This document shows positions 34,620 through 47,154 of a DNA stretch of 64,000 bases, piece by piece. The stretch covers positions 3,536,501-3,600,500 of the forward strand of contig OY992840.1 in NCBI GenBank assembly GCA_963921425.1, in the 5' to 3' direction. Each line of letters opens with the position of its first letter. Position 1 is the stretch's first letter. This stretch comes from Dryas octopetala. Lineage: Eukaryota; Streptophyta; Magnoliopsida; Rosales; Rosaceae. Made by a program: the position numbers and the translations under genes. The notes beneath the pieces were generated by a model. The model worked only from the letters and a program-made list of their open reading frames with translations, searched no databases and was not told the origin of the DNA.

Positions 34620-35003
34620 CTAAATCGAATTCACATAAAACATATAAGCTAGCAGCCAACCACACACCAGCACAGCCCATAACACTTTATTTTTCCTTCG
34701 AGCCATCTTCAATTCATCTTCAACCTTGTTCAATTTCTTCAACAGGCTTGGTATGACAACTCTGGAACGTTCACAAATTGGGGGTCCAACCAATCCCAAA
34801 ACTGACAACCTCCTCTTCGCTGCATATTACAAAAACAACAAAAAAGTTCAATTAAGTCAAGAAATTAACATCACCCAGCATTAAGCATCAAACATAGATA
34901 CCCCATATCTGGGACATCGAATGAACCTCCTCCCGGGATTCAAATCTGTCCAAGAGGTTAACATGGTTGGTCTGGATCCGCAACCACATCTTACCCACTC
35001 CAT
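34620..35003 (-). pseudogene. GRF-type zinc-finger protein with C-terminal membrane helix (MULE accessory gene), one frameshift
   Basis: Two exons on the minus strand: 35003-34902 (ATG to YG, donor GGG|GTATCT) and 34819-34620 (acceptor TGCAG|CGA), encoding about 100 residues. Exon 1 has CGCGSRPTMLTSWTDLNPG followed by RRFIRC. Exon 2 continues GGCQFWDWLDP. The CxCG, GRRF, C and CxFW pattern is the GRF zinc finger, which binds nucleic acid in known proteins. The rest has a basic, coiled-coil-like stretch (KKLNKVEDELKMARRKNK) and a hydrophobic segment (VLWAVLVCGWLLAYMFYV) consistent with one transmembrane helix. A single-base loss in the C/G run at 34780-34784 shifts the frame between WLDP and ICERS. 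It sits convergent to the transposase and inside the same TIRs. Its role in transposition is unknown. Confidence 0.7.
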
Positions 35004-35071
35004 TTCAGTCTCAACGAACCTACAAAGATGAGAAGTACAAAGAAAGAGAGAAAGAAACTCAAGAACCAGGG

Positions 35072-35713
35072 TGTTGTCCTCAGCAAAGTACAAGCGTCGA
35101 CGGAACAGAACAGATCTAAAGATTCAGTGATTAGGGCTTTCGCAATCTACAGCTTTAGTGATTCAGTTTCGTGGGTGGATCTCTGCTTCTTCGTCTGGGT
35201 CTGTGTTTTTTGAACATAAAAAATGGTTTAATTCTTCTAAGCATCCAGAGATTTACTAAGCATAAATCCTTCTAATGCCCGCAGATAATTAATTCTCTGT
35301 TTGTGCTGCCTTAATTCTAAGCATGGATGGCTCTTCAATGGCGCATGGTTTCAAGATTCACTATAGTTTATTGTTATTCTAATCTGATGTGTAGTGTGTC
35401 AGACCACTTTTCTTTTTATTATTAATTTAAATGACAGGTGGACCACGTGGCAGTGTGTTTTGGAGGGAAACACTTTGGGTCAGGATTGATGTGGCGAGGT
35501 TGGGCGGGAAGCAACCTGGGGCCGACACGTCAATGCCAGGTATTGGGTTCATTTATGCCACGTCAGCAGTTAAAAGACCTCTTGACGGTCAAACTAACGG
35601 AGGTATTCAATTAACAAAAAACATCAGTTGATGTACCCTAATGAAAGTTTTTAAACCAGAGGTACCCAACTGATAAGTGATGTATAGTTGAGGTATATAT
35701 ATGTAATTAACCC
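35072..35713. repeat. Right terminal inverted repeat of the MULE
   Basis: Inverse of 29748-30452. The outer end reads GGTATATATATGTAATTAACCC. Confidence 0.9.
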
Positions 35714-35722
35714 TACATAAAT

Positions 35723-36600
35723 CTACTCAAAGCTGCACCGACCAGAAAAATTAATGCCACTTGTCAAAGATTATATAAATCTTACCCAAAAAAGAAAACA
35801 AATTGAGCTCACTCAAAGCCTCTCAATCTTTGCCTTCGTTTTTATCATTAGATATGTAAATTTTACTCATTCATTAGGGAAAGACAAAAGAGGCAAAGAA
35901 AGAGGCATTGAATGATAGTTTTTACTCTTTTTTTACCATAAATTTGAAACCAAATAAATTAACATAAATGTCCCAGAAATAGTAATTGAATTCCAACTTC
36001 CAAAAAATCTTTTTGAGCAGAGCTCCAAGCTAATTTGTTTTGGTTGATTCAAATTGCTTAATAAGCATTTGTTTATATTTAAGGATTTCATATTTAAGGA
36101 TAGAAATGTTATTCTTTGCTTCTATAGGATTGTATTTATTTCAAGGAAAAGGTATCCATGGAACTGTTTAAGTATGTTAACTGTGAAATAATAATATTAT
36201 GGAGACATGATCGATCTTGTTAAACTATCAAAATTGGTTATGTATGTTTTAAACATTTGATGCACTTAACATCATATACAGACTAATCTACGGCTGGTTT
36301 ACCATAGTTGATTGTACATGCATTTCATAACATTGAAGTTATCTAGTCAAATGGGTTCATGACTATTAAAATTAATTGCTTCTATGAACGTTGAGTTGTA
36401 GCTGAAGTTATGTTAGTATATACATACATTACCAAAAGATCTAAGAAACCTAAAATATTGAAACATATAAATATAACTTAGTCAGGTGTTATGCGATCAT
36501 GTAATGGCTTCAATATTTATTTTTTTCTTTCACTTTCTTTCTTTCTTTATATATAAGAATGATTGAACTGCAAAGAATTTGTTGGGAACAATTGATAGGA
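35723..36600. other. AT-rich spacer, nothing recognised
   Basis: No coding pattern or repeat structure that I can name. Confidence 0.6.
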
Positions 36601-36649
36601 ACACACCGATTAAAATGGTTTAATCTATCTATCTAGATAAAAAACAGAG

Positions 36650-38350
36650 TACCTTTAGCGACGATATAAACCTCTCCAGTATCTTTCCACTGATGAACCT
36701 ACCAGAAAATGATCATTAACATTAAATAAAATATAAACTAAGCTGTGGGGAGGTGATATGATGTCACACAGGGGACACCCTTTTGCTCAAATGGTCAACT
36801 TTGTACAGATATAAAAGTGAAAATAGACTGATAAATGAGAATATTTTGGAAAATAGGTAAACCTTTGGTTGTCTTTAATTAATGGAAATAGATGTTCATT
36901 GAATGATACTGGAAAAAGAAGAGAAAAACATAACCCATTGATTCTTACCTTAATTACTGTATGAACAATTGGTATATCATGTCCCTAGAAAAAAGTAAAA
37001 GATATATTAGCAGAAGTATAAACACAATAAAATACATGTAGAGGCCAGTAGCATGACCCAAAAGGCACTTCTAAATTATCATTGGATATGTAAAGCAACA
37101 CAAAACTGAGAAACTGAATTTCATAGCCAAGATATTGCCCAGGTGCCATATGTTCTCTGTCAAAACATTTACTCTACTGATGAACCAAGAGGGACACAAC
37201 CTCCTGAGTAAAAGTTTTTCATCTAAAGCTTTGTCAATAAGTTCCAGCGAAAAGAAAAAATAATAATACACTTATGATAAAAGCCGAAACACGCTAAATG
37301 ACTCTCATAGAAATGGATTAAACAATAAGAACAAATTAAAATGAATGAACTATAGGAGGAATAGAAAGAAAAAAAAACCTTTCGAACGAAGAAAATCATG
37401 AACAATGAAGAATGACATTTTATGAAAACCTTTCCAATTATTAAAGGATATGTCTCCAAAAAGGCAGCAAAGAAGAAGGACAAATGATAAACAGTGAACA
37501 TAAAGGAAAACAAATAATTGAAAATTTGTAAAAATGTAGGAAAAGATAATCAAGGAAATCAAATAGACTAAATGCATATATGAACAGAACCGCTTATGAT
37601 GTGGATGAAATTAACTATATGCATTTAGTTTAGTCCATCTCTTCAACCCTTTAGCCTGTATGCATTTAGTATATATTGATAAAACATAAATAAGATATAT
37701 GATGGCCTATTATATGGGCTATTAAATGCACATATAAACAAAAGCTATCTATTTCCAGGTTTAGATGAAAATAAAGTGACAGAAGAACAAAAGCAAAATA
37801 AATCAGACAATGGGTCATAGCACTCAACTCCACTGATATAACTGCATAGCGATAACAACAGTTTGCAAGATAAACAAAAACTGATAACAAACAATCATGC
37901 AAGAGAAACAAAGTAAGTTAAAAAGACAATTACCCAAGAGAATTGAAAACTCACAAAGCTTTGAGAGATGATCACATTAACCCAGAACAAATACAGAAAG
38001 CAAGGAAACAAAACGACATAAATAAAACAGAGCTACTTTAATGCAAATTAGACTTATCTCTTGAAGAACCAGCGAACGGACAGATTCGCTCATCGCAATC
38101 GCAAACAAAAATCAACGGTGATCACAACGCCAGATCACGATGAAACAGTGATTATCTCCTCGGATCCAGAGCCTGCAATATCTTTTATTATCAATCACTG
38201 ATTATTAAAAAAAAAAAAAAAGAGGAAAATTTCTTAAAAAAACTTGTGGCAGACCTTACCTCCAACGTCAATCAACGACACGATAGCCTAAACTCTTCAC
38301 CTACTCCATTCGCGCGACGACGAAATGGAAATCTCGTTAGCAAACGCCTC
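36650..38350 (-). other. Possible exon remnants of an unrecognised gene
   Basis: On the minus strand two short stretches look like spliced exons. About 36997-36962 reads GHDIPIVHTVIK before GTAAG. About 36701-36655 reads VHQWKDTGEVYIVAK between TAG and GTACTC. Together they give a smooth peptide across the intron. Upstream, near 38095-38060, an ATG opens MSESVRSLVLQEI in a sequence context that could be a leader. I do not recognise the family and could not connect the ATG to the two exons. It may be a partial or captured gene fragment. Confidence 0.3.
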
Positions 38351-38359
38351 TCTCAAATG

Positions 38360-41280
38360 CATCATTCATCCACTCACAAAAGAATTGCACAGTGGCAATC
38401 AGATAAAAAAAAAAAATATATGTGAGACAACCATGAACAAATGGCAGCAATCGTAAAAAAAACGGAAAACCAAAGAGCAGAAACTACGAAACTGTGAAAA
38501 GACGAAAATAGGCCAAACTTACCCCGAAAATTACAACCCCCACCAACACAGCAAAAAAAACCCAAGGGCCAAATAGACATTTCCAGCTACAGTCTAGCTA
38601 CAGTAATCCTCATCTACGCATTTAGTAAGTATAGAATTTGTTCATTTTGCAAGCATTGATTAACTAAGGGTTAAATTGCTGACATGTCACCTCGGAGATT
38701 TAGAGCCTCATCAAAACTCATTGGAAGAAGTTTATGATCAATGGTTTGCTGATTCAAATATGATCCCTCCTTTTTACTATATCATTTTATCATTAGGATT
38801 GCTCTATTGGTTTGCTAGTTTTGGCTCAGTAAACTTGTTTATTGGCTCTTTTTTGGTTAGTTCTTGTACATTTCTGATTGGTTTTGTTCTGGTTTTTACT
38901 ACTACTTTGGCCATGTCTTTGTCTTGTAATTTCGTAATGCAATTCAAAATTTGGTTTTAACTCCTCAAAAAGCTACAAAACTTTTCATACATAATAAAAC
39001 CATTGATTTTGACCAAAAACAAAAAACAAAACCATTGATTTATTGAAATCAATATATATAACCTGTAAGTACCTGCTGGAACTAAAGAATATCTTGATTA
39101 ATTTAAACATGGCATACTAATAACTCTTATATGGGTAATATAGTTGGGATCATCCTCTGCCAAAATCTTGAAATGATGGATAGATTTTTATCGTTTTCTT
39201 CATTAGATATCTAATGACATATAATATAGATCTTTCTTCTCGCAAAAAAAAAAAAAAAAGAAGAAATCATGTGAGAGACTTCAATCAACATAACATTAAT
39301 ATGACAGATGTGCATGTTTATGCACCACCAACGAGATGATATCGCATGTCCTGTATCTTCAAATTAGTACAATAAGCTAGCGACCTTAGTAATTTATTTA
39401 TTTTTACTACAGAACTACTTATTTAATTATAATTTGTAATTAAGCAAATTTGAAAATTGTTTTATATTTCGTATTCATAGTATTTTGGTCACTAATATAT
39501 AGGTTTCGGTAAGTAATGCCTCGAGGTGTGCATAAGATTTAATTATGTAGGGACTTCTTTTATTGAGTTTCAAGGATGATTTTAATTGTTTTTTTAGACC
39601 ATTTCCAAGTTTTAAAGGATGCTTTTTCAATGTCTCTTATCATTATCAGGACACATTTTGGGTGGGGGTGGGAGCTAGCTAGAGAGAAATTAAGAATGCT
39701 TTTTTGCCATCGCCTTTGCTTTTTATTAATAACACTTTTTTTTATTTCACTTTTTTTTTTATTTCAATGACGCTTTGTAGTTTTTTTATTTCAATGACGC
39801 TTTGTAGTTGTCATCATTGATTTATAATTAAGCATGCTCTCTTGAGTTATAAGGATGCTTTCTAAGATTCTTAGGATGGATGCCGTTGTGATGCTCCCCG
39901 GTTAGGAGCATGATTGGATACGCACTGATATTGTTTGTGAGACGGATTATTTTATATCTATGATCTTGATTTGTGCATGATTGTGTTATCTGTGAAATCC
40001 TAATGTGAAAAGGGTATGTTTGTGATTGGATTAGTTTTCCAAACATATTTTAAAAATGATCGCGTCTATTTTCTATAAAACTATTTTAAAACCCTGTGTG
40101 CAAGGTTTCTGTGTCGGTTGAGCCAAGTAAATGATTCGGTGGTTTGGTGATGCTCACCCCTACACAGGCTTTTAGGTAGGGACAAAGACATATATGGTGA
40201 TAATTGAGATCTTATACAATGAGGGACCCGTCAACTTCGACAACATTTGGCTATTCGAGCTCGAGTAGTTCATTGATGGGCGAGTGAGTACGATGCTTGC
40301 TAGGTTTTGTGCTATTATTATTATGTTTGGTGGTAGATTTAATGGCTCATTATTTACTGTATTACCCACACATATGAGTTTCAATTTTCCTTATAGGTAC
40401 CGAAGGTGTGTCCGAGTTGAATGCGGAGTCTACGGTTGACTTTGACCTTGACCTATGTTGACCGGCTTATTAATCTTGCATGTTAAAAAGTGATATATAA
40501 TTGTTATCAATTTCAGTCTTTCCTGACCAAATCGAGGATTTGGGGCTTCAATTGCTACACTACTTAACTATATAAAAAAATTCCATTTTTTGGTTTAATA
40601 ATATATGAATAGAAAGATAGATCTATCCATCTATCCTATCCGATTTAGAATTTGGCACGAGAGAAAGAGTTGATACTCAACTCACCTCTCCTATTCCACA
40701 ATTAGGTGAATACAAACACACCTTCCGCCGATCGAGCTTATATGTTATGAAGCGCTCCGCTAGTAGACTCTGCCTACTCACCTAAATTAAGGGTAGTTTG
40801 GTAAATTTCTAAACTTGTGCTTTTCAATTGATGTAGGTGATCAACTTCACACCAATTGGGAATTACGTTAGTTGCCACAAGCTCAATTCCTCTAGGTCCA
40901 GAATTTGATCGTGACACCATGTATATATGAATCAAAATAACATTACCACATCATTTGAAATTCAAATTTGAAACACAAATGTATAATCCTTAACAATACT
41001 CCTATAAATATACATACCCAATACATGAGAAGGTGAGTTTTCAATCTAAGTATTTCTTTGAGCAATTCAATTTCTTTACATCTCCGGCCATGTAGTGAAG
41101 TAAGGCTTGCCCCTAATCATGAAAATCCCCTAGTGCAGTACAGTAGGGTTCGTCAAATATAGTAACGAATTGTGCTTTTATTTTTGCCTTAATTAATTTA
41201 TTTATTTGCAAGAAGTAGTGACTGTTAGACTAGATGAGTGTACTACTGAGTCAGAGTTAGAGCCAGTCAACATAAGTTAG
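38360..41280. other. Spacer with possible old LTR sequence
   Basis: Mostly AT-rich with no gene. A short tandem repeat of TTTCAATGACGCTTTGTAG occurs at 39763-39808. About 39830-40560 has a base composition and phrases (GGTGATGCTCACCCCTACAC) reminiscent of plant Ty3/gypsy LTRs, but no ends were found. Confidence 0.4.
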
Positions 41281-41289
41281 ATAAGTCAG

Positions 41290-43640
41290 CTCTTAGTTAA
41301 TATTAGTGTTTTGTTAAAGGTAGTTACTGACTTGGTTAGTGTTCAAGGTAATACTCAGGTAATCTCTAAAGATTTTCTTTCATGGAAACAAAATGATAAA
41401 GCTATAGTCTCTCTTATCATTGCTATGCTTTCTCAAGATGCCTTGCCAAGTATGGTTGAATATGAAAGAAAGATTTGCCTCTGTGTCAAGGTCAAGTATC
41501 ATGCAACTTAAAACCAATTTGAAAAATATACAGAAAGGGGCTGATTCAATTGATAAGTGTTTGTGGATAAACCCACACCGATCCAACAGCCAATCAGAGC
41601 TGGACACGTGGCTGGTCAGACCCAACTTCAGTGTTTGACTTCTCTATGGTCAGACTTTGACCTCCACATCATTACAGATCGGCACTTCGTCTGCCAGCTC
41701 AGATCGGGTCTCCATGTCGAGTCCTCCACGTCCGGTCCGAGCCGAACCGGTGATCTTCAAGGGATTGAGTGTTCATCTTTCCACAGTCATCCCGGTTCAG
41801 CTCGGATCGGCACAAAAGGAACCTCGTTTCGAGTTCTAGCGTCAACTAGTTACGGCTCGGAAGGACCCTTATCTATTGAATCGGTTCGGCCCGGATTTCC
41901 ATGCCCGACCCGATCACACATGGGTTTCATGTATACACATAAGAACATGTGTTCGGGTCGGCTCGGCTCTCCGCCACCATTCCCGGGAAGATCACGTTGG
42001 GATGAACCGCCACACTTAAATGCGCCTGACAAAGGTCTTCTGACAAAAGAGACAATCCAGCCTGCATTCATGACTACTGAGGCAGTTCACCTGGATCTTC
42101 CATACTTGCATTCAATGCAGCATTGAATGCAAAGGAGGTGGGTAGCTGTGCATGCCACTGTTCACGACCGAACGCGTGGATCTTTCTCAACCAGCCAGTC
42201 ACAAGCAGGTAACTTACTCATCACAATCTCCTTTGCCTATATATACCAATCCATATGTGCAAAACGGGGATCAATCTAGCTATCAACTCCTCACCAGACA
42301 AACACTTACAAAAAATTCCTACTTACCCAAGAGCATACCCAACTTGCTGAGAATAAACCCAGAACATTTGCCTTGTTCTTCCTATTCTCCCAAGTTCATC
42401 CTTTGTTCTTCCTCACTCACCATCAAACACATATCACTGACTTCATCATCGGAGCGTGTTTGGCAGGTACCACACCGGTTCATCTCCTTTGATCTTGTTT
42501 CTCTTACAGGAAGATCTCACATCATCGTCCAGCAAGGCTTCGGATCAGCCAAGCCACAACCTCTAAGTTGTTGCATCTCTCTTACGGAAATTTGCATCAA
42601 CAATAAGTACTTGCAATGAATTAAAGAATCAAGAGTTCAACTTGCTACTGTTTGTGTAACCATGTGTGATGAGGATATTGTAATTCTTGCACTTAATGGG
42701 TTGCCTGCTCCTATAAAGACGGTTGTTAGAGCCAAGGAGACACCTATTTCTATGAAAGAATTTCGTGCTTAGTTACTTGTTGAGGAATTTACAGTTGATC
42801 AAGTATTCAAGTCTCAAGAACATTGCAGATGCCTATTATGACTGCTATGATTCCACAAACTGGTGCATCTAACTCAGCTTATGTAAGAAATAAGAACTTT
42901 CAGGAGAATCAAGGCTTTCAAGGAAGTCATGAAAATTATGGAAATGCACAAGGTAACTATCATGTTAATTCTAATCCAGGCTTTCAAAGAAATCAGGGAA
43001 ATTATGGAAATGCACAAGGCAATTATCATGTTAATTTTAATCGTAGTAGAGGCAGATCAAGGGGTTTTTCTAGTGGTGGCAAACCTAATGGAGGAAGAAA
43101 CAATGTCCTTTATTATAATGCATTTTCCCCTAGTAATGCAACAAATGGTTAAGGAGTTCTTGGGTCAGGAAATTCTGAAGCTTGCCAAATTTGTCATGAG
43201 AAAGGGCACACTGCTCAAACTTGTTTTCATAGGGTTTCTGCTGGTCCTTTGCACATTGGAACCTGTTAAATATGCTCCAATAAATGATACATAGCCCTAG
43301 ATTGCTATCATAGAGGCAACTTTTCTTATCAAGGTAGAGCACCTTCTGCTGACCTTTGTGCCATGACTGCTCAATTTCCAGGCACATATTATCAAGGTCC
43401 AATTACTCGGCGTCAGTGATTTCAAGGAGCTTTATACACACCACTTTCTCATGGTGTAGGTTCAAATAGACAAAACATGTTTGCTAATAGGTGTTATGAG
43501 CAAGGTCAAAGCTCAAATTCCACTGCAGCTGGTTCAAGCTATCATACATCTGACATTGCTCCACTGAATAAATTTTGGCTAGCTGACGTCGGTGCCACAT
43601 ACCAATATATAACATCTGATTTGCAAAAGGGAAAATTTTA
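41290..43640 (+). mobile_element. Copia-type retrotransposon remnant (gag to start of protease)
   Basis: The coding remnant is split by a solo LTR (41558-42602). Before the split: a gag N-terminal part with KDFLSWKQNDKAIVSLIIAM and LKTNLKNIQKGADSIDK. After it: IKESRVQLATVCVTM and ILALNGLPAPIKTVVRAKE, a Gly/Asn-rich stretch, the CCHC knuckle CQICHEKGHTAQTCFHR (43180-43233) and the start of the protease (FWLADVGATYQYITSDL, near 43573-43625). Stops and frame changes occur (for example after KEFRA). The sequence ends abruptly near 43640 with no integrase or reverse transcriptase, and no LTR of its own was found. Confidence 0.8.
41558..42602 (+). mobile_element. 1,045-bp solo LTR flanked by ATAAG
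   Basis: Begins TGTTTGTGGATAAACCC and ends TTGCATCAACA. It is flanked by a perfect 5-bp duplication ATAAG (41553-41557 and 42603-42607). Removing it restores the Copia gag frame across the SIDK/IKES junction. TATATATACC near 42239 is a plausible LTR TATA box, which suggests the plus orientation. It is unusually GC-rich (41640-42000, many CGG/CCG). The long open frame at 41557-42126 has no recognisable protein features and is probably chance. Confidence 0.85.
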
Positions 43641-45600
43641 GCTAAAGGGCTCCAATTATACTCTATATCTTTATTTAGGATATGAATTTCACTTTGTGTC
43701 AACTGAGTACTGAAACTTTCATTTTGTGTCAGTTAAGGACTTTTTTTTTTTTTTTTTTTTTCAGTTTTTATCTCAACTTTGACCCAACATTGAACCCATC
43801 AAACCTCCACAAAATTCAGCAAACTTATACTTGGTTTAAAGCTATGCATATCATCTTTACAACCATATAAAGATCACTCAAATTAGACATTTACAACTCC
43901 AGATAATCGACCCCAAAGTAGGGTACCCGAAACTGTCTAATCGAACCTCTGAGAAAATATCTGAAAAATTAGACAGTTTCTGATACCCTACGGCCGATTA
44001 TATGGAGTTGTAAAGATCCGATTTGAGTGATCTTTATATGCCAACACAGATTGATGCAATATGGAAATAATATGCCAATAACCCAAATTTTTTGAAAAAT
44101 CAAAACCCTAAATGAACACTTACCAAATCAAAAATGGGTGCCGCAAGCCTCCAATTAGGAATTACAGACAAAGAGAGGAGACTCGATCAGGAGAGACTGA
44201 TATCACGGACGGACTTCTCGTAGCGCGTCCATGAGAGAAATATGGAGGGAATATCCATTATGACTCCTCGCGCATATTGATGTTCCATTCGGCCAGATGG
44301 AAAATGGCTCAGAATGCTATATAGGGGAGTGACATGTGGTGTAAGACTCTCCACCACCCCGAGTGCCGTTACGATGTTGGGCACTAAGCGAGTCCCTCTC
44401 TTGGTAGCGTGTGGCAACGTACGATATCATGAGTGTGCCGGACACTAGATTGTCACAAGGGCAATTAGTGTCTCTGTAGGATAGGAGGTCCTGCAGACAG
44501 TACTGGTAGTAAGGGGCACCAGTATTACGGCTCCCATATAGGGGCCGAGGTTGTGGCATGTATCCGCCATTGTGGCTCGATATATCGTTTGGGCGGATCA
44601 TGCCATCGTCTTGGAGTGTCGTGGTGAACCCTGATCACGTTGGAGCTTGGCTTGGGTTCGGCCTTGCTCAAGGAAATTCATGGATGTCGACAAGTGCAGG
44701 TTGGGCGACCCTGCACTGTGATGAAGGTTTGATGTATGGACATTCGATGTTATATGTGTTGCTCTTGGGTGGCATGCACGTCTGGCAGCGTGCATGACTA
44801 GCCGAAGAATAGGATTGTGGGTAAACCTTACCCTCAATCTCGCGTGGGTTTTGTGCGCTATTAAGAGATTGTCCCGACAGAGTACGGATGCTGGTTGGAT
44901 ATGGGTGTGGCAGACCATGTCTCGTCACCAACACATGACACGGGTCTGTGGCTGGACTTGTTAAGGATGCGTGTTAGATGTCTTCCGTATCTTCTGTCAC
45001 TAGACATAATCATGTGTTATACATGGGCAAAACAGGCTGACCAGGATTGAGTGGATCCTGGTGTCGCACGGGATGACGAAAATGATGTAATATTCGATGT
45101 TTCCGCTGGGCTTTGGTGTCGTCCCGTGACACTGAGCTAGCCAGAAAAGGAATTCGGGATTGAGGCTCAAATTAGGGTTTATCAGAAATTGCAAAATGGT
45201 TTTGGCATTTCACTGTTTAGGGCTTTGGGGTGTCGTTCAAGGTGGGAGAGGACACTGGGGAGGTCTCGGGTGGAGGTGGTGGTTCTCAGCGGTGGCGAGA
45301 GTGAGACTCGAAAGAAGGGATGAGAAAGATGCAAAGACGGTTAAGAAGGGATGAGAGAGTTCAGAATCGAGAGGGGATGAAAGATTGATAGGGTTGATAG
45401 TCGATAGATGCAGAGAGGGTTGAGAATTTGAGAGGGAGGGTTAAGAAGAGTTGCGAGGGTTGAGAGATGCAGAAATGCATGGGGAGCTTCGAGAGAGACT
45501 GAGAGAGTTAGATCAGAGATGAGAGATGAGTGTGGGTGTGTTTTTGTTATTTTTTTAGTTTAGCCTTATTGGGTGCGGTCGAGTGCATGGTAATCACATG
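43640..45600. other. Repeat-rich region without a recognised gene
   Basis: Contains a poly-T run at 43741-43762, the hairpin at 43867-44040, a GC-balanced LTR-like stretch (44160-45150) with no gag or pol, and a purine-rich imperfect repeat (45300-45530, GATGAGAGA/GGGTTGAGA motifs). Open frames here lack family features. Confidence 0.45.
43867..44040. repeat. Hairpin with ~75-bp arms
   Basis: CATATAAAGATCACTCAAAT near 43864 and its inverse ATTTGAGTGATCTTTATATG ending at 44040 bracket inverted blocks ACAACTCCA, ATAATCG, TAGGGTA and GAAACTGTCTAAT. The loop is about 25 nt. Confidence 0.8.
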
Positions 45601-47140
45601 CACCCTAAATTATACGGCCCACAATCACCCACCTATATAAAAAAATAAATAAAAAATAAAAAATTATGTAAATATATATGTATGTCGGGTTGGTCGATCG
45701 CAATACCTTCACAAGAAATAAGAACCACCTCAACACCGACTGCTGCCTGTCGGAATATATGAACAACCGACAATCGACTGAGATTCAACCGAAACCATCC
45801 CAACAGATCCAACTGCCTAGTTCAGTTGGTATGGTGGTTTTGGGAAAAAAAAAAAAAAAAATACCAGCCCTAATTGCGATAAGTAATATACATGCTAGCT
45901 AGCACACAAGTACGGCACAGCCGCAGTACAGTAAAGTAATCTGACTTCAACACAAAATTTGAGGTCGATCATGTTTCAAAAGGTGGCTGTTTGGAGTTAT
46001 GTTGAATTATATTATGACATGGCATTTCCAAAGAATAATTAAGATTAAAATATTAATTTGCATACAGTTATGTTGAATTATAACTAGATATGCTTAATTA
46101 AGCTCATACTGACATCTGGCAAAAAATAAAAAGCATACTTTAATTTGATGGTGTAATTAAAAATAAAAAAACCCCATACGATATATCTATTGATGTACAT
46201 AAAAGGTCAACACTAATCACATGACTTGTTTTACAAACAAAAAAAAGCCTGAAACACGAATCCCTGAAACAAGCAACCTGTACTTATTGCCTAGTATATA
46301 TGTACATCCCAAAAACATTGATGTATTTCAGTATTTTGCAGCTATATATATATGTCTTAATTTCAGTGTATATATGTATGTATACATATATATAATAATG
46401 TTTTCAATAAAATACTAAAATAATTAAATTTCAATATATTGCCATGATGATCATTACACTATGCATACAGTCTACTTTGACCTAATTAGTAGTACGTACA
46501 GATGTACATAACATTTGAGATTAATTAACATTCAAATTAATTATATATCTTTTTCAGCATTACCACGTTATTAAGTGCATGAACTTATTATAGTTACGTA
46601 GCATTATATATGAAGGTGATCTTAAACAAAGCTCACGCAATGCTTAATTTCAATAACCAATAATATTTTATTAAGTTATATACCATTGTCAAACAGACTA
46701 TGTTGCTCTTTAAAATTGTTTGACCAATATATTAAAAATTTCCAAGCGTGGGGTTAATTTGACCCCGTATCTTATTGGGTTCACATGTACATGGCGTACC
46801 GTGATTAATTAAGTATATATCAAGCTCACCAACAAGAGTCTGCCATTTGGAAGCTTGAGAAGCCCTAAATGATGCCCTAAACTCATGGAAGCAACCAATA
46901 CCAGGAAGCAAAAGTTCATGCATATATACATATATAAATATGTATAAATTTATATAAATATATGCAAAACAATTTTTTATTGGTAAAAAAAACAAATTTT
47001 ACTAATCCCTGCAGAAATTTCTATTATGAGGTGTTGAATATTTGACATTCATGCATGGGACCTGGTGGCTTCACATGCATTGTTAATCGCTGTGTCTCAA
47101 TTTTGATATGAATGTCCTTATATGTAGGGATTAATTGCGG
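45600..47140. other. AT-rich spacer, nothing recognised
   Basis: Poly-A near 45847 and TA-rich tracts. No gene is supported. Confidence 0.6.
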
Positions 47141-47154
47141 AAAGAGTATATAGT

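Larger units (their letters stand above)
29748..35713. mobile_element. Long-TIR Mutator-like element (MULE) with two convergent genes
   Basis: A 5.97 kb element. The left TIR (29748-30452, about 705 bp) starts GGGTTAATTACATATATATA. The right TIR (35072-35713, about 642 bp) is its inverse. The arms are nearly identical; the left arm has about 85 extra bases (near 30211-30297). Inside are a MuDR-type transposase gene reading right (30466-33907) and a small GRF zinc-finger gene reading left (35003-34620), both starting just inside a TIR. A TIR-borne promoter for each is inferred. The flanking 9-mers TAAATATAA and TACATAAAT match at only six positions, so the target duplication is degraded or my borders are off by a base. 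The high TIR similarity suggests a fairly young insertion. Confidence 0.88.

Noticed and set aside
29739-35722. 9-bp target duplication for the MULE (TAAATATAA / TACATAAAT)
   Set aside because: Only six of nine positions match in AT-rich DNA, so I do not claim a duplication, although the TIRs are certain.
41557-42126. 189-codon open frame in a GC-rich stretch
   Set aside because: It lies wholly inside the solo LTR, has no family features and starts at the LTR border. The length is explained by base composition.
44187-44934. Overlapping open frames of 76-106 codons on both strands
   Set aside because: They are mutually overlapping and lack family motifs; the stretch looks like LTR-type repeat DNA.
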